This document shows positions 33,556-43,277 of a DNA stretch of 64,000 nt, in pieces; positions within the stretch are counted from its first letter, which is position 1, and each line of letters starts with the position of its first letter. This DNA is from Micromonospora luteifusca (GTDB lineage Bacteria > Actinomycetota > Actinomycetes > Mycobacteriales > Micromonosporaceae): assembly GCF_016907275.1 (NCBI RefSeq), contig NZ_JAFBBP010000001.1:5942001-6006000 (forward strand), written 5' to 3'. The notes under the pieces are model-generated. The model made no database searches, had not been told where the DNA came from, and saw only the letters and a program-made list of their open reading frames with translations. Both the position numbers and the translations under genes were made by a program.

Positions 33556-33939
33556 GACAATGAACGGATTGAGTCCGCCCCGCGTCCCGGGGGCGACGAT
33601 GGTCGTCGGCCCTGATCCGTGAACGGCCGCACGTCAGAACTAATGGACCAACAAGTCCACTCCGGGGCTTCTGCGATGAGCGACTTCGGTGGGGAATGCT
33701 CCGGTCCCCGCCGCCCATTTGTGGGGCCCGAAGCACCCGAGATGATGGCTCGTGAGGGTGGGGCGGCTCTTGTGGCGGGCGGCGGTTTGGACTATCCAGT
33801 CCGAGGAGGTTAGCCTGCGGAGGCACTCGGTCACGGGGTCATGCGCCTGGCCACAGCCACCGCTCAGACTGCAGCGCGGCTGCTGCCGGATCCGCAAACC
33901 TGGACCGTCACCACCAGGATCTACAGGAAGGCGCGGCTG

Positions 33940-34368
33940 ATGGAAATCGAGAAGGATCATGTCGTCGCAAACGCCCGAGCTGTCCTTCCGCTCACTGAGC
34001 GCCGGCGCACGGACCTAACCACCCGCGGCTTCACGTTCGTCGCCGATGAACCGCACAACGGCGCAACCGGCGAAGGCCCGACGCCGACGGAGTACCTGTT
34101 GATGGCGCTCGCGTCGTGCACTGCTCAGACGCTGCGGCAGTATGTCGACTACAAGTACGACAACGCCGGTGACATCACCGTCGAGATCGACTACCACGAA
34201 CCTGAGGGGCAAGGCGCAGAGCGTTACCTGAGGCGCACGATCACGCTGAGCGAAGAACCTGACCCCGACGACTTGAAGGTGATGCATGAAATTGCCGAGA
34301 AGTCCCCGGTGACCCTCCTGATCCAATTCGCATGGAGCGTGAGGACCGAGTTCGTCGGGCCGCGCTGA
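33940..34368 (+). CDS. OsmC-family protein
   Basis: 142 residues from ATG 33940, with AGGAAGG eight bases upstream; the frame is open further 5'. Typical OsmC sequence: FVADEPHNGATGEGPTPTEY, then LLMALASCTAQTLRQYVDYK, and a C-terminal SPVTLLIQFAWSVRTEF. OsmC/Ohr proteins reduce organic hydroperoxides with two cysteines. Only one (ASC) is present here, so it is probably an OsmC-like protein with altered or no peroxidase activity. Neighbouring msrBA and TetR genes suggest an oxidative-stress group. Confidence 0.83.
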   Translation: MEIEKDHVVANARAVLPLTERRRTDLTTRGFTFVADEPHNGATGEGPTPTEYLLMALASCTAQTLRQYVDYKYDNAGDITVEIDYHEPEGQGAERYLRRTITLSEEPDPDDLKVMHEIAEKSPVTLLIQFAWSVRTEFVGPR

Positions 34369-34786
34369 AATCAGGCCGCTTGGTGCTCGGCGATCACGCC
34401 CGTGCAGCAGGCGGCTGTTGTTTCGCTCCAGGCTACAGCGTTTCCGTCGACCGCGACAGCTCGAACGCGATACGGCACCTCGCACGCGGCGCAGGTCTTG
34501 CTCCTGGCGGTTGGCCTGCGACACGTGCCGAGCGCTACGGCCCTGGCGAATCTCCTCGTGGATATCACCGGGTTCATCATGGCGTCGAACATGCGCGGCC
34601 GTCCCGACCATGAGCCCATTGATCGTCGACCGCATCCCACCGGGCGTCGGCGCGCCTCGCCGTTCTCCGCAACCAGCCACAGCTGGGGCAACGCGATCAG
34701 TATTCAACCGAAGGGTCACATGCCCGCATTGCGGCACGTGATCTAGCTATCCACGCTGGCCCGGCCAGCGCTCCGGAAGGTGACAG
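34369..34786. other. Gap with an unrecognised Cys-containing frame
   Basis: The minus strand (34371-34691) carries a frame reading MFDAMMNPVISTRRFARAVA, then SKTCAACEVPYRVRAVAVDG, ending in TTAACCTGVIAEHQAA. It could be a small gene or remnant, but start and ribosome site are poor and no family is recognised. The plus strand gives nothing better. Confidence 0.3.
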
Positions 34787-36703
34787 GTGACCGGAAGCAA
34801 GATGACGGGCCGAACGATTCGGATGGGGAATCTAGCGGCACCGCTGCGAGCCTTCTTGCGAACGGAGTCTGGCAGCGCCCGCGTGCTCGTGGCCGCCATC
34901 CTCGCCGCACTGCTTTGGGCCAACATCGACCTCGGCTCCTACGAAGCCGTCTGGCGCACCCAACTGTCCCTGCGCCTCGGGCACCTCGAACTCTCCCGCG
35001 ACCTGCACACCTGGATCAACAGCGGCTTGATGACGCTGTTCTTCCTGGTCGTCGGCCTTGAAGCGCGGCGCGAGTTCGACCTCGGCGACCTACGCGACCG
35101 GCGACGCTTCGTGCTGCCCAGCCTGGCCGGCGTGATCGGCATGCTGATCCCGGTGCTGATCTTCCTGGCAATCAACCACGGCGGCCCGGGCGCGCACGGC
35201 TGGGGTGTGGCCATGTCGACCGACACCGCCCTCGCGTTGGGTCTGCTGGCACTGCTCGGCCGGGACGTGCCCGACCGGGTCCGAATCTTCCTGCTCACCG
35301 TGTTCGTGGTCGACGACGTGATCGCACTCATCGTCATCGCCCTGGTCTACAGCGACGACATCAAAATGGTGCCCATCGTGGTGGCCGTAGCGGCGTTCGC
35401 GATCATGTTGGCCATCCGCGCAGCCGGCGTACGACGTGGCTCGGCATACGTGCCAGTCGCCATCGTGATGTGGGCCGCGCTACTGGTCAGCGGAGTCGAC
35501 CCGGTGGTGGCAGGACTGGCCATCGGGTTGACCGCCTTCGCCTACTCTCCGGGCCGCGCTGAGCTCGAGCAGGTCAGCGGGCTGTTCCGGTCGTTCCGTG
35601 AGCAGCCGACGCCCAAGCTCGCGCGTACGGCTTCGATCGGCCTCGCGAACACGCTGTCGCCCAACGATCGCCTTCAGCGCTTCTACCACCCGTGGTCCAG
35701 CTACGTAATCGTGCCGCTGTTCGGCCTGGTCAACGCTGGCATCAGCATCGACGGTCCGTTCCTGGCCCAGGCGTTCGCATCGCCTGTCACCTGGGGCGTG
35801 CTGCTCGGGTATGTCGTCGGCAAGCCGCTCGCCGTGATCGGCACCTCGGCCGGGCTCACCTGGATGTCACACGGTCGCATCCGTCCGGCCGTGGGCTGGG
35901 CGGGCGTGCTCGGCAGCGGCACGATCGCCGGTGTCAGCTTCACGGTGTCGCTGCTGATCGCCAGCCTGGCCTTCAGCGGCGACCAACTGGCCGAGGCCAA
36001 AGTCGGGGTGCTCAGCGCCGCGCTCGTATCCTCAGCGCTGACCTGGACCGTGTTCCGCGTAACCAACATGCTGCCCAAGGACAAGCGCACCCGGGCACTC
36101 TTCGGCGACGTGACTGAGCTGATCGACCTCGTTCCAGAGGTCGACGAAAAGTACGACCACGTCCGTGGCCCGGCCGGTGCGTCGGTAACGCTGGTGCAGT
36201 ACGGCGACTTCGAGTGTCCGTACTGCGGCAAGGCTGAGCCAGTCGTCCGGCAGTTGCTGGGCCACGCCGACCTGCGTTTCGTGTGGCGTCACCTGCCTCT
36301 GTCAGACGTGCACCCGCAAGCCCAACTGGCAGCCGAGGCCGCCGAAGCCGCGGCGGCGCAGGGCAAGTTCTGGGAGATGCACGACCTGCTGCTCGACCAC
36401 CAGGACAAGCTGAACATCACTGATCTGATCAAATACGCCGGCGACCTCGGCCTGGATCAGAACCGCTTCCACGACGATCTGCTGAGCCATGCCCACGCCG
36501 GCCGCATCGCAAGCGACATCGACTCGGCTGACAACAGTGGAGTGTCCGGCACCCCCACGTTCTTCATCAACGGCCGCCGCCACTACGGCGCCTACGACAT
36601 CACAACCTTGACAGCCGCCATCCGTATGGCCCGAGCCCGGTCCCGCGTCGGCCGCGAGGTGCCAGTGACCAGGGGGCCAGGAGCTGCTGAGGTTCACTCG
36701 TAG
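34787..36703 (+). CDS. NhaA antiporter fused to a DsbA-like thioredoxin domain
   Basis: 638 residues; GTG 34787 behind GGAAGGTGA. Residues about 20-430 are NhaA (FFLVVGLEARREFDLGDLRD, AMSTDTALALGLLALLGRDV, LTVFVVDDVIALIV with the double Asp). Residues 455-620 are a DsbA/thioredoxin-fold domain with active site CPYC (near 476-479), and cis-Pro in GVSGTPTFFING. The fusion is known in actinobacteria; a redox domain on an ion antiporter suggests redox control or envelope thiol chemistry coupled to ion flux (inference). The leader element found before the other antiporters is absent here. Confidence 0.88.
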   Translation: MTGSKMTGRTIRMGNLAAPLRAFLRTESGSARVLVAAILAALLWANIDLGSYEAVWRTQLSLRLGHLELSRDLHTWINSGLMTLFFLVVGLEARREFDLGDLRDRRRFVLPSLAGVIGMLIPVLIFLAINHGGPGAHGWGVAMSTDTALALGLLALLGRDVPDRVRIFLLTVFVVDDVIALIVIALVYSDDIKMVPIVVAVAAFAIMLAIRAAGVRRGSAYVPVAIVMWAALLVSGVDPVVAGLAIGLTAFAYSPGRAELEQVSGLFRSFREQPTPKLARTASIGLANTLSPNDRLQRFYHPWSSYVIVPLFGLVNAGISIDGPFLAQAFASPVTWGVLLGYVVGKPLAVIGTSAGLTWMSHGRIRPAVGWAGVLGSGTIAGVSFTVSLLIASLAFSGDQLAEAKVGVLSAALVSSALTWTVFRVTNMLPKDKRTRALFGDVTELIDLVPEVDEKYDHVRGPAGASVTLVQYGDFECPYCGKAEPVVRQLLGHADLRFVWRHLPLSDVHPQAQLAAEAAEAAAAQGKFWEMHDLLLDHQDKLNITDLIKYAGDLGLDQNRFHDDLLSHAHAGRIASDIDSADNSGVSGTPTFFINGRRHYGAYDITTLTAAIRMARARSRVGREVPVTRGPGAAEVHS

Positions 36704-36895
36704 CGGTGCCGGCTCGCCGATTCGGTTACCGCTGGCAACGGTCGTGCCCGCCTCGGCCGCCGGCTACAGGCGGGTCGCGAAAGGTAGGAGCCCGTTGTTC
36801 TCAGGGTGACGGGAGTCCCGATGGCCGGGGAGCGGGGCGCGGTGGCAACTGGCGGTGTTCTGTCGGCCAGCCCGTGTGCGGCGGCCAGCATCGAG

Positions 36896-37849
36896 TCAGG
36901 TCAGCACCCGGATCGGGCTGCCGTCGAGGAAGGCGCCGATGTCGTCCACGGCGTCACGGAAGAACGTCGCGTAGTTCAGCTCGCTGACATAGCCGAGGTG
37001 CGGCGTGGCCAGCACGTTCGGCAGCGTACGGAACTCATGGCCGGCGGGCAGCGGCTCCTCGTCGAACACGTCCAGCCCGGCTCCCGCGATCCGCCCTTCG
37101 CGCAGCGCCGACGCCAGGGCGGACTGGTCGACGATCGCCGCCCGTGAGGTGTTGACCAGGTAGGCGGTGGGCTTCATCAGCGCGAGTTCCGGCGCGCCGA
37201 CAAGCCCGCGCGTCCGGTCGCCGAGCACGAGGTGAACGGAGACGACGTCGGACCCGGCGAGCACGGCATCCAGGCTGGGGGCCAGCCGCGCGCCGTGCTC
37301 CTCGGCCCGCTGGCGCGTCAGGTTCTGGCTCCAGGCCAGCACGTCCATGCCGAACGCCCGCCCGACCGCCGCCACCTGGGACCCGATCCTGCCCAGGCCG
37401 AGCAGCCCGAGGGTGCGTCCGTGCAGGTCGGTGCCGAGGGTGTGCTGCCAGGGACCGCCGGTGCGCAGCGCGGTCGCTTCGGGCACCAGGTGGCGGGCCA
37501 GGCCGAGGATCAGCGCCCACGTCAGCTCGACCGTCGAGGTCCAGCCGCCGCCTGTGCCGCAGACCGTGACGCCGTGCGCCCGCGCCGCCTCCAGGTCGAT
37601 GGCGGCGTTGGCCATGCCGGTGGTGACGAGCAGCCGCAGGTGGGGCAGCCGGTCGAACACCTCGGCGGGGAACGGCGTGCGCTCCCTCATGGCGACCACG
37701 ATGTCGCAGTCCTGGATGGCCGCCACCAGATCGTCGGTGTTCGTGAAGTGCTTCCGGAAGCTGGTGGTCCGGACCCGGGACCAGTCCGCCAGGCCGAGTG
37801 CCACGTCCTGGTAGTCGTCCAGCACGGCGCAGCGAAGATCACTTGACAT
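36896..37849 (-). CDS. D-isomer-specific 2-hydroxyacid dehydrogenase
   Basis: 317 residues from ATG 37849 (MSSDLRCAVLDDYQDVALGL), AGGCGG ten bases upstream; an ATG at 37870 adds seven. The NAD site is TLGLLGLGRIGSQVAAVGRA, and the active-site Arg, Glu and His lie in LVNTSRAAIVDQSAL, GLDVFDEEPLP and TPHLGY. The family reduces 2-keto acids or oxidises D-2-hydroxy acids (SerA/lactate dehydrogenase type). The substrate is unknown. A decayed ArsR gene lies divergently just upstream. Confidence 0.87.
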   Translation of the reverse strand: MSSDLRCAVLDDYQDVALGLADWSRVRTTSFRKHFTNTDDLVAAIQDCDIVVAMRERTPFPAEVFDRLPHLRLLVTTGMANAAIDLEAARAHGVTVCGTGGGWTSTVELTWALILGLARHLVPEATALRTGGPWQHTLGTDLHGRTLGLLGLGRIGSQVAAVGRAFGMDVLAWSQNLTRQRAEEHGARLAPSLDAVLAGSDVVSVHLVLGDRTRGLVGAPELALMKPTAYLVNTSRAAIVDQSALASALREGRIAGAGLDVFDEEPLPAGHEFRTLPNVLATPHLGYVSELNYATFFRDAVDDIGAFLDGSPIRVLT

Positions 37850-37913
37850 GACGAATAATCCGCCTTTCATCTGAAGAGGTGCTCAATTGCGGAGCTGCCG
37901 ACGTGTCGGAGGA

Positions 37914-38154
37914 CGTCGAAGACTTCCGACCTCATCTTCGGCGCCCTGACCGACGTCAGCCGGCGTGCCACGCTGGCGCGGCTGAGCCACGGCCGGCCAC
38001 TGTGGGAATGTTGGCTCAGCCACTGAGATCAGCCAGCCAACCGTCTCCCCGCACCTGAAGGTCCCCCGAGGCCGCCGGGCTCGTGGTGCGCAGCGTGCAG
38101 GCGCAAGGGCGCATCTGTACGCTGCGCACCGAACCGCTCGACGAGACCGGCTAG
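37914..38154 (+). pseudogene. ArsR-family regulator, frameshifted
   Basis: Three successive frames reconstruct an ArsR-type winged helix: TSDLIFGALTDVSRRATLAR, then EISQPTVSPHLKV (recognition helix) in another frame, then EAAGLVVRSVQAQGRICTLR and TEPLDETG to a stop at 38152. At least two frameshifts (near 38025 and 38065) destroy it. It probably once controlled a neighbouring gene, such as the divergent hydroxyacid dehydrogenase. Confidence 0.65.
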
Positions 38155-38233
38155 GAAACGTTCTCGGTCTGGGCTCCTGGGGTCGTTGCCGCCCGTGCGC
38201 ACGGGGCAAGGGCGGTCACAGCCGGGGCTGGGG

Positions 38234-39211
<978 letters not shown>

Positions 39212-39382
39212 GACAGTTCTCCGTTTCTTTAGCGATTCGTACGACTTGCCGGGCACGGCGATGAGCGGCGGAGCCCCTCATCGCCGGCGCTGTTGCCGAT
39301 CACTCGCGCTGGGCAGGGCGGGTGTGGCGGCGGTGATGGCGGGCCGAGGGCGGCCCAACGGCGAGGGTGGTCGGCGGGACGG

Positions 39383-40276
39383 TCAGGCGACCGGGACCCA
39401 GGTGAACCGGCCGTCGGGGCGACGCTCGGCGCGTCCAAAGACCACATCGGCGAAGTGGTTGCCGTAGCCGATGGTGTCGGGGCGGCTCAGCTCTTCGACC
39501 AGGTGGCGGCGGTGCTCGGCGGCTTCGACGGGGTCGTGGTCAATCCCGCAGCCCCATTCGGGGTGGGTGACCTGCACCGGCGCGTGCATTGCGTCGCCGA
39601 ACGCGATGAGCCGGCGGTCGCCGCCGGTGATGACGTACGTGGCGTGGCCGACGGTGTGTCCGATCGAGAACGAGGCCCGCACGCCGGGGAAGATCTCCTC
39701 GCCGTCCTCGACCGTACGGACGCGGGGTGCGAAGGCGGCCAGACGTTCCTCGGTCGCCCCGCCCTCGGCGGCCAGGTCGCGCCGCTCCCACTCGGGTGCC
39801 GCGATGAAGTGGGTGGCGTGTGCGAACGGCGGCGCATCCGTGCCAGGCTCGGCGCTCCATGCCCAGCCCAAATGGTCGAGGTGCAGGTGGGTGAGGGCGA
39901 CGGCCTCGATCTGGTGCGGCTCGCGGCCCAGCCGCCGCAGGCCGTCCAGCAGCTCACCGCCGTGGATGCGTCCCAGCATCGGGTTGGCCGGGTCGTCCGG
40001 GTGGGACTCCGGTCCGAACCCGGTGTCGATGAGCAGCGCCCGGTCACCCCGCTCGACCAGCAGCCCGCCAATGGCCGCGGGCAGGAAGCCGCCGTCGTCG
40101 AGATGATCGCGGTTGGCCGCCCAGTCCGCGTCGGTGGCGGCGGGCAGCCAGCCGCGCGGCTTACACAGGGCCAGCCCGTCCGGGACGTAGGTGATCTTCA
40201 GTTCACCCAGGCTGAGCGAACGAACGCGCGGTGCGCTGGTCAGTCGTATGCGGTCGAAATCTGTTGTCGTGGCCAT
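39383..40276 (-). CDS. MBL-fold metallohydrolase
   Basis: 297 residues. The metal motif is VALTHLHLDHLGWAW, with further ligands His in FSIGHTVGHATY, Asp in LIAFGDAMHAPV and a later His in YGNHFADVV. This is the quorum-quenching/N-acyl-hydrolase-like branch of the beta-lactamase fold; the substrate is not readable. It is divergent from a MarR gene, and the intergenic region carries three direct repeats, so it is probably MarR-controlled. Confidence 0.85.
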   Translation of the reverse strand: MATTTDFDRIRLTSAPRVRSLSLGELKITYVPDGLALCKPRGWLPAATDADWAANRDHLDDGGFLPAAIGGLLVERGDRALLIDTGFGPESHPDDPANPMLGRIHGGELLDGLRRLGREPHQIEAVALTHLHLDHLGWAWSAEPGTDAPPFAHATHFIAAPEWERRDLAAEGGATEERLAAFAPRVRTVEDGEEIFPGVRASFSIGHTVGHATYVITGGDRRLIAFGDAMHAPVQVTHPEWGCGIDHDPVEAAEHRRHLVEELSRPDTIGYGNHFADVVFGRAERRPDGRFTWVPVA

Positions 40277-40332
40277 CTGGTCCTACCTCGTGCTCGGAGA
40301 GTTGCCACCCGGCGGCGGCACCCGAAACAAGT

Positions 40333-40377
40333 TACAGCTAGAACTACTTCAGCTGCAACTATGTCAGCTGTAGTAAG
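40333..40377. promoter_or_regulatory. Three 15-bp direct repeats between MBL and MarR genes
   Basis: TACAGCTAGAACTAC, TTCAGCTGCAACTAT and GTCAGCTGTAGTAAG follow each other without gap (40333-40377); CAGCT recurs exactly every 15 bases. The block ends eight bases before the MarR GTG. Spacing of about one and a half helix turns puts successive sites on opposite faces. They are probably binding sites for the adjacent MarR protein, controlling both divergent genes. Confidence 0.6.
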
Positions 40378-40385
40378 CTTCTGAT

Positions 40386-40811
40386 GTGTCCACCGAGCGC
40401 GAGACCCCAGGCCAAAGCGACCGCCGGGTGTGCGGGCTGGTCAAAGACCTGGCCAATCAGATCGACGCCCACCTTCGGGCCCGGACAGCCGCCCTCGGTC
40501 TGACCGCCTCACAGGGCAACCTGCTGCGCGAGCTGACCCACCCCCTGACCCTGCGCGAACTCGCCGAACGGATGAGCTGCGAGCCCTCCAACATCACCTT
40601 CATCGCCGATCGCCTCGAAGAGCAGGGCTATCTCGAACGCCATCCACACCCCGGCGATCGCCGCGCGAAGCAGCTCGTCCTGACCCCCAAGGGCACCGAA
40701 CTCCGCGAACGCCTCCTCAAGTTGCTCTCGGAGGACAGCCCCCTGGCCCCGCTGGCCCCCGAGGAGCAGGACGCCCTGCAGCACCTCCTCGCCCGCGCCC
40801 TCATCCGCTGA
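40386..40811 (+). CDS. MarR-family regulator
   Basis: 141 residues; GTG start without a visible ribosome site, so the message may be leaderless. Winged helix: LTASQGNLLRELTHPLTLRE, then LAERMSCEPSNITFIADRLE, EQGYLERHPHPGDRRAKQLV. MarR proteins typically repress themselves and a divergent gene until a phenolic or oxidant ligand binds. The triple repeat upstream is the likely operator and the MBL hydrolase the likely target. A lone Cys in the recognition region could give redox sensing (inference). Confidence 0.87.
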   Translation: MSTERETPGQSDRRVCGLVKDLANQIDAHLRARTAALGLTASQGNLLRELTHPLTLRELAERMSCEPSNITFIADRLEEQGYLERHPHPGDRRAKQLVLTPKGTELRERLLKLLSEDSPLAPLAPEEQDALQHLLARALIR

Positions 40812-41106
40812 CCCGCCGCGGCGTGCAGAGCCCGCAGATTCGCCGGGATCTCCAGCTCGCCGATGAGGCGACGTGCCAGCGAAGCTCGCCGCAGGCGCGT
40901 CCGGACGTTCGTGCCGCCGGAGCCCTTCTTGGAGATCATGGTCGCGGCCTCGCTCATCGAGATGCGCATCCCCGCCTTCCTCGTGGCGGTGGACACCCCA
41001 GCATCCAGCGGCTGGCACTGTCGGCCGGGCGCCTGGCCCCGCAATGACCGTCGGACGGCCGGCCGGGTCAATGAGGACCCGGCCGGCCCACGGTGAGCAT
41101 TCGTGG
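40812..41106. other. Gap with possible small minus-strand frame
   Basis: The minus strand encodes MRISMSEAATMISKKGSGGT, then NVRTRLRRASLARRLIGELE, which looks protein-like but overruns the MarR stop and has no recognised family. It is left unassigned. Confidence 0.25.
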
Positions 41107-41895
41107 TCAGAGGGTCTTGACCTGGCCGCCATCGAGGATGAACTCGGCGCCGGTTGTGTTGGCGGAGCGGGTGGAGGCAAGGAACAGCACCAGGTCGGCG
41201 ACCTCGCGGGCCTCGGTGATCCGGCCGGTGCTGATAGCCATGCTTTGCGGCACGACCTCGTCAAGCGCCTGCTGGGTGCTGACACCCGCGCTGGCGGCGA
41301 CGGCGTGCGCGAAGCCGTCCGGGCCGGTCCAGAAGGGGGTCCGCACCGGGCCGGGCGAGACGGCGTTGACCCGGACGCCACGCGGCGCGAACTCCTCCGA
41401 CAGGGTCTTGGTCAGGTTGGACATCGCCGCCTTGGCCGCGGAATAGTCGACCACCATCGGGAACGGCAGCCGAGCGTTGATGCTGCTGATGTTGACGATC
41501 GCCCCGCCGTTGGCCAGCAGGGCTGGCAGGGCTGCCCTGCTGGTGCGCACGGCGCTGAAGAACGTCACGTCGAACACTCGCGCCCACTCGGCGTCGTCGA
41601 CGTCGAGGAATCCTGACCGGGCACTGCCGGCGCCAACGTTGTTGACCAGTACATCCAGACGCCCGTACGTCGACAGCGCGGCGTCGACGAGCCGCTGCGG
41701 GGTGTCCGCGTCGGTGATGTCGGCCAGCACCACGGTGGCGCCACGCGCGGCCAGGGCGTCGAGCTCTGGCGTGCTCGTACGGCTGCTCGCCACCACGTGC
41801 GCACCCTCGTCGAGCAACGCCCCCACGGTGGTCAGACCGATGCCCCTGCCCGCGCCAGTGACGATGGCAGCCTTGCCCTGCAGTTCGAGATCCAT
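41107..41895 (-). CDS. Short-chain dehydrogenase/reductase
   Basis: 262 residues; ATG 41895 behind GGGAGTGAG. Classical SDR: cofactor site VTGAGRGIGLTTVGALL, NNVGAGS, catalytic Ser in IVNISSIN, Tyr-Lys in VVDYSAAKAAM, and C-terminal EFILDGGQVKTL. NADP preference is suggested by Arg in ASSRTS. It follows a TetR gene in the same direction, and a copy of the TetR palindrome sits in the 54-base gap, so it is very probably the regulated target. Confidence 0.88.
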   Translation of the reverse strand: MDLELQGKAAIVTGAGRGIGLTTVGALLDEGAHVVASSRTSTPELDALAARGATVVLADITDADTPQRLVDAALSTYGRLDVLVNNVGAGSARSGFLDVDDAEWARVFDVTFFSAVRTSRAALPALLANGGAIVNISSINARLPFPMVVDYSAAKAAMSNLTKTLSEEFAPRGVRVNAVSPGPVRTPFWTGPDGFAHAVAASAGVSTQQALDEVVPQSMAISTGRITEAREVADLVLFLASTRSANTTGAEFILDGGQVKTL

Positions 41896-41916
41896 TAAGA
41901 CTCACTCCCAATTGTT

Positions 41917-41928
41917 GACTGATCAGTT
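41917..41928. promoter_or_regulatory. TetR operator, copy 1 (before the SDR gene)
   Basis: ACTGATCAGT is a perfect 10-bp palindrome (41918-41927) within TTGACTGATCAGTTCCTA. The same sequence, in opposite orientation, lies before the tetR gene. It is 22 bases upstream of the SDR start. Confidence 0.65.
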
Positions 41929-41949
41929 CCTAATTCGGGCAGCAAAAAG

Positions 41950-42525
41950 TCAGTCGAGGGCGCCCAGGGCGACCTCCACGGCATTGCTGAGGAACGCGCG
42001 ATCCGCGCGGGCCTTGCCCATCACCCGCAGGCCCTGCAGGAACGTGGTCAGGAACTGGGCCAGCTCCTGCGGGTTCTTGTCCGCCGCGATCTCCCCGCGG
42101 ACCCGCGCCCGCTCCAACGCCCCGGCCAGGGCCGACTCGACCTGACCCATCGTGCGCGAGACCTGCAGCACCGTGTCCGGATGCGCCGAGCGTTCCGTGG
42201 CCGCGTTGACCAGCAGGCAGCCCAGCTCCGGGTCGGCCAGGTCGGCCTCCATCAACTCCAGGAGCACCGCCCGGATCGCCGGGCGCACCTGCTCCGCCCG
42301 GTCCAACACGTCGGTCAGCCCTACCGCGTGGCGTTGGCAGTAACGGCGGAGTGCCAGCGCATAGAGCTGCTCCTTGGACCCGAACGCCTTGTACAGACTG
42401 CCCCGGGCAATTCCGAGGCTCTCCACGAGATCCTCGGTCGAGGTCGCCTCGAATCCCTGACGCCAGAACAACTCCATCGCACGGTCCACCGCCGTGTCGA
42501 TGTCGAACGTCCTTGGCCTGCCCAT
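41950..42525 (-). CDS. TetR-family regulator of the adjacent SDR gene
   Basis: 191 residues; HTH MGRPRTFDIDTAVDRAMELF, then WRQGFEATSTEDLVESLGIA, RGSLYKAFGSKEQLY. The C-terminal domain (GCLLVNAATERSAHP) is of the common C-terminal type. Palindromes GACTGATCAGTC before its own start and ACTGATCAGT before the SDR gene point to autoregulation plus repression of the SDR. The -10 box lies seven bases from the ATG, so its mRNA is probably leaderless. Confidence 0.88.
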   Translation of the reverse strand: MGRPRTFDIDTAVDRAMELFWRQGFEATSTEDLVESLGIARGSLYKAFGSKEQLYALALRRYCQRHAVGLTDVLDRAEQVRPAIRAVLLELMEADLADPELGCLLVNAATERSAHPDTVLQVSRTMGQVESALAGALERARVRGEIAADKNPQELAQFLTTFLQGLRVMGKARADRAFLSNAVEVALGALD

Positions 42526-42531
42526 GCGACA

Positions 42532-42560
42532 ACCTTAAGAGTAGGAGACTGATCAGTCAA
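42532..42560 (-). promoter_or_regulatory. tetR promoter and operator copy 2
   Basis: On the minus strand: -35 TTGACT (42555-42560), 17-base spacer, -10 TAAGGT (42532-42537), then six bases to the ATG at 42525, placing the predicted transcript start on the start codon. The perfect 12-bp palindrome GACTGATCAGTC (42547-42558) covers the -35 box, a classical repressor position. Confidence 0.65.
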
Positions 42561-42867
42561 CAACTGTGGGGGGCGTCATAGCTACGGGCTACGCCGTCCG
42601 CGCCGACCAGTGGGGGAGCGGCTTCACGCCGGATGCCCGACTGCTGGCGCGGAGAGCGGGGAGCCCGGGGCCCCGCATACGGAATAGTGGGGAGAGTGGT
42701 GGATGTTCGTCGCCGGCAACCGGCCGCGTCGCGCCTGAGCAGCGCGGCGCAGGGGAGGGGGGCGCCGGGGTCCACGCGGCAAGCCCCAAGCATGGGGGCG
42801 GTGTCCGCGCGAGGCGTGCCGGTCGTCCAGGAGCCAGCTCCACAGCCGATCGCCGTTTACCGCAAAG
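42561..42867. other. Gap without recognisable gene
   Basis: No frame shows motifs or a ribosome site. It separates the tetR promoter from the DinB remnant. Confidence 0.4.
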
Positions 42868-43250
42868 TCATATTCGGCGCGGTACGGCTTGGTCCTGCCA
42901 GCGGTAGAGGTCGCGCAGCAGGGAGATCTCGGCGCCGTGATGGATCAGTTCCCTGTTGACGTGCAGGACGATGCCCTCCATGGGGAACCGCTCGGGACCC
43001 ACCGTGGGTGGATTCTCCAGGTCGGCGTTCGAGAGCTCGCGGACCCCGGCGTCCCATCTCCCGTACATCTCATCGAGTTGTTTCAGCGCCTCGTCGGCGG
43101 TCCCCGCGTAGGCGAATGTTTGGGAGTCGACGTCCTGGCCGCCGAAGTGCCATCCGGCCCGATAGCCCAGGCAGGAGACGATGATGTGCGCCAGCCGCCA
43201 GGCAATCGTGTCACCGGCGCCGGCGCCGGCGCCGGCACCGGGTCAGGGGA
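42868..43250 (-). pseudogene. DinB-family protein, 5'-truncated
   Basis: In one minus-strand frame: DTIAWRLAHIIVSCLGYRAG, WHFGGQDVDSQTFAYAGTAD, then MEGIVLHVNRELIHHGAEIS and LLRDLYRWQ before the stop at 42868. This is the DinB/DUF664 four-helix fold with His residues of the metal site. The frame begins inside a GCCGGC repeat with a stop just upstream, so about 30-50 N-terminal residues and the start codon are missing. Confidence 0.65.
43213..43240. repeat. GC-only repeat at a gene junction
   Basis: Four tandem CCGGCG-type hexamers lie exactly where the truncated DinB frame ends and the HsdM-S remnant begins on the other strand. It is self-complementary and may mark a deletion or recombination point. 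Confidence 0.55.
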
Positions 43251-43277
43251 CGCGGAGTCCGGACCACGCCGGTACAC

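Noticed and set aside
40628..41071. Minus-strand frame across the MarR 3' end
   Set aside because: Overlaps a clear MarR gene; only its upstream part looks protein-like and no family is recognised.
43213..43240. GC hexamers considered as a CRISPR or satellite array
   Set aside because: Only about four units without spacers; no CRISPR array or cas gene was seen in the window.
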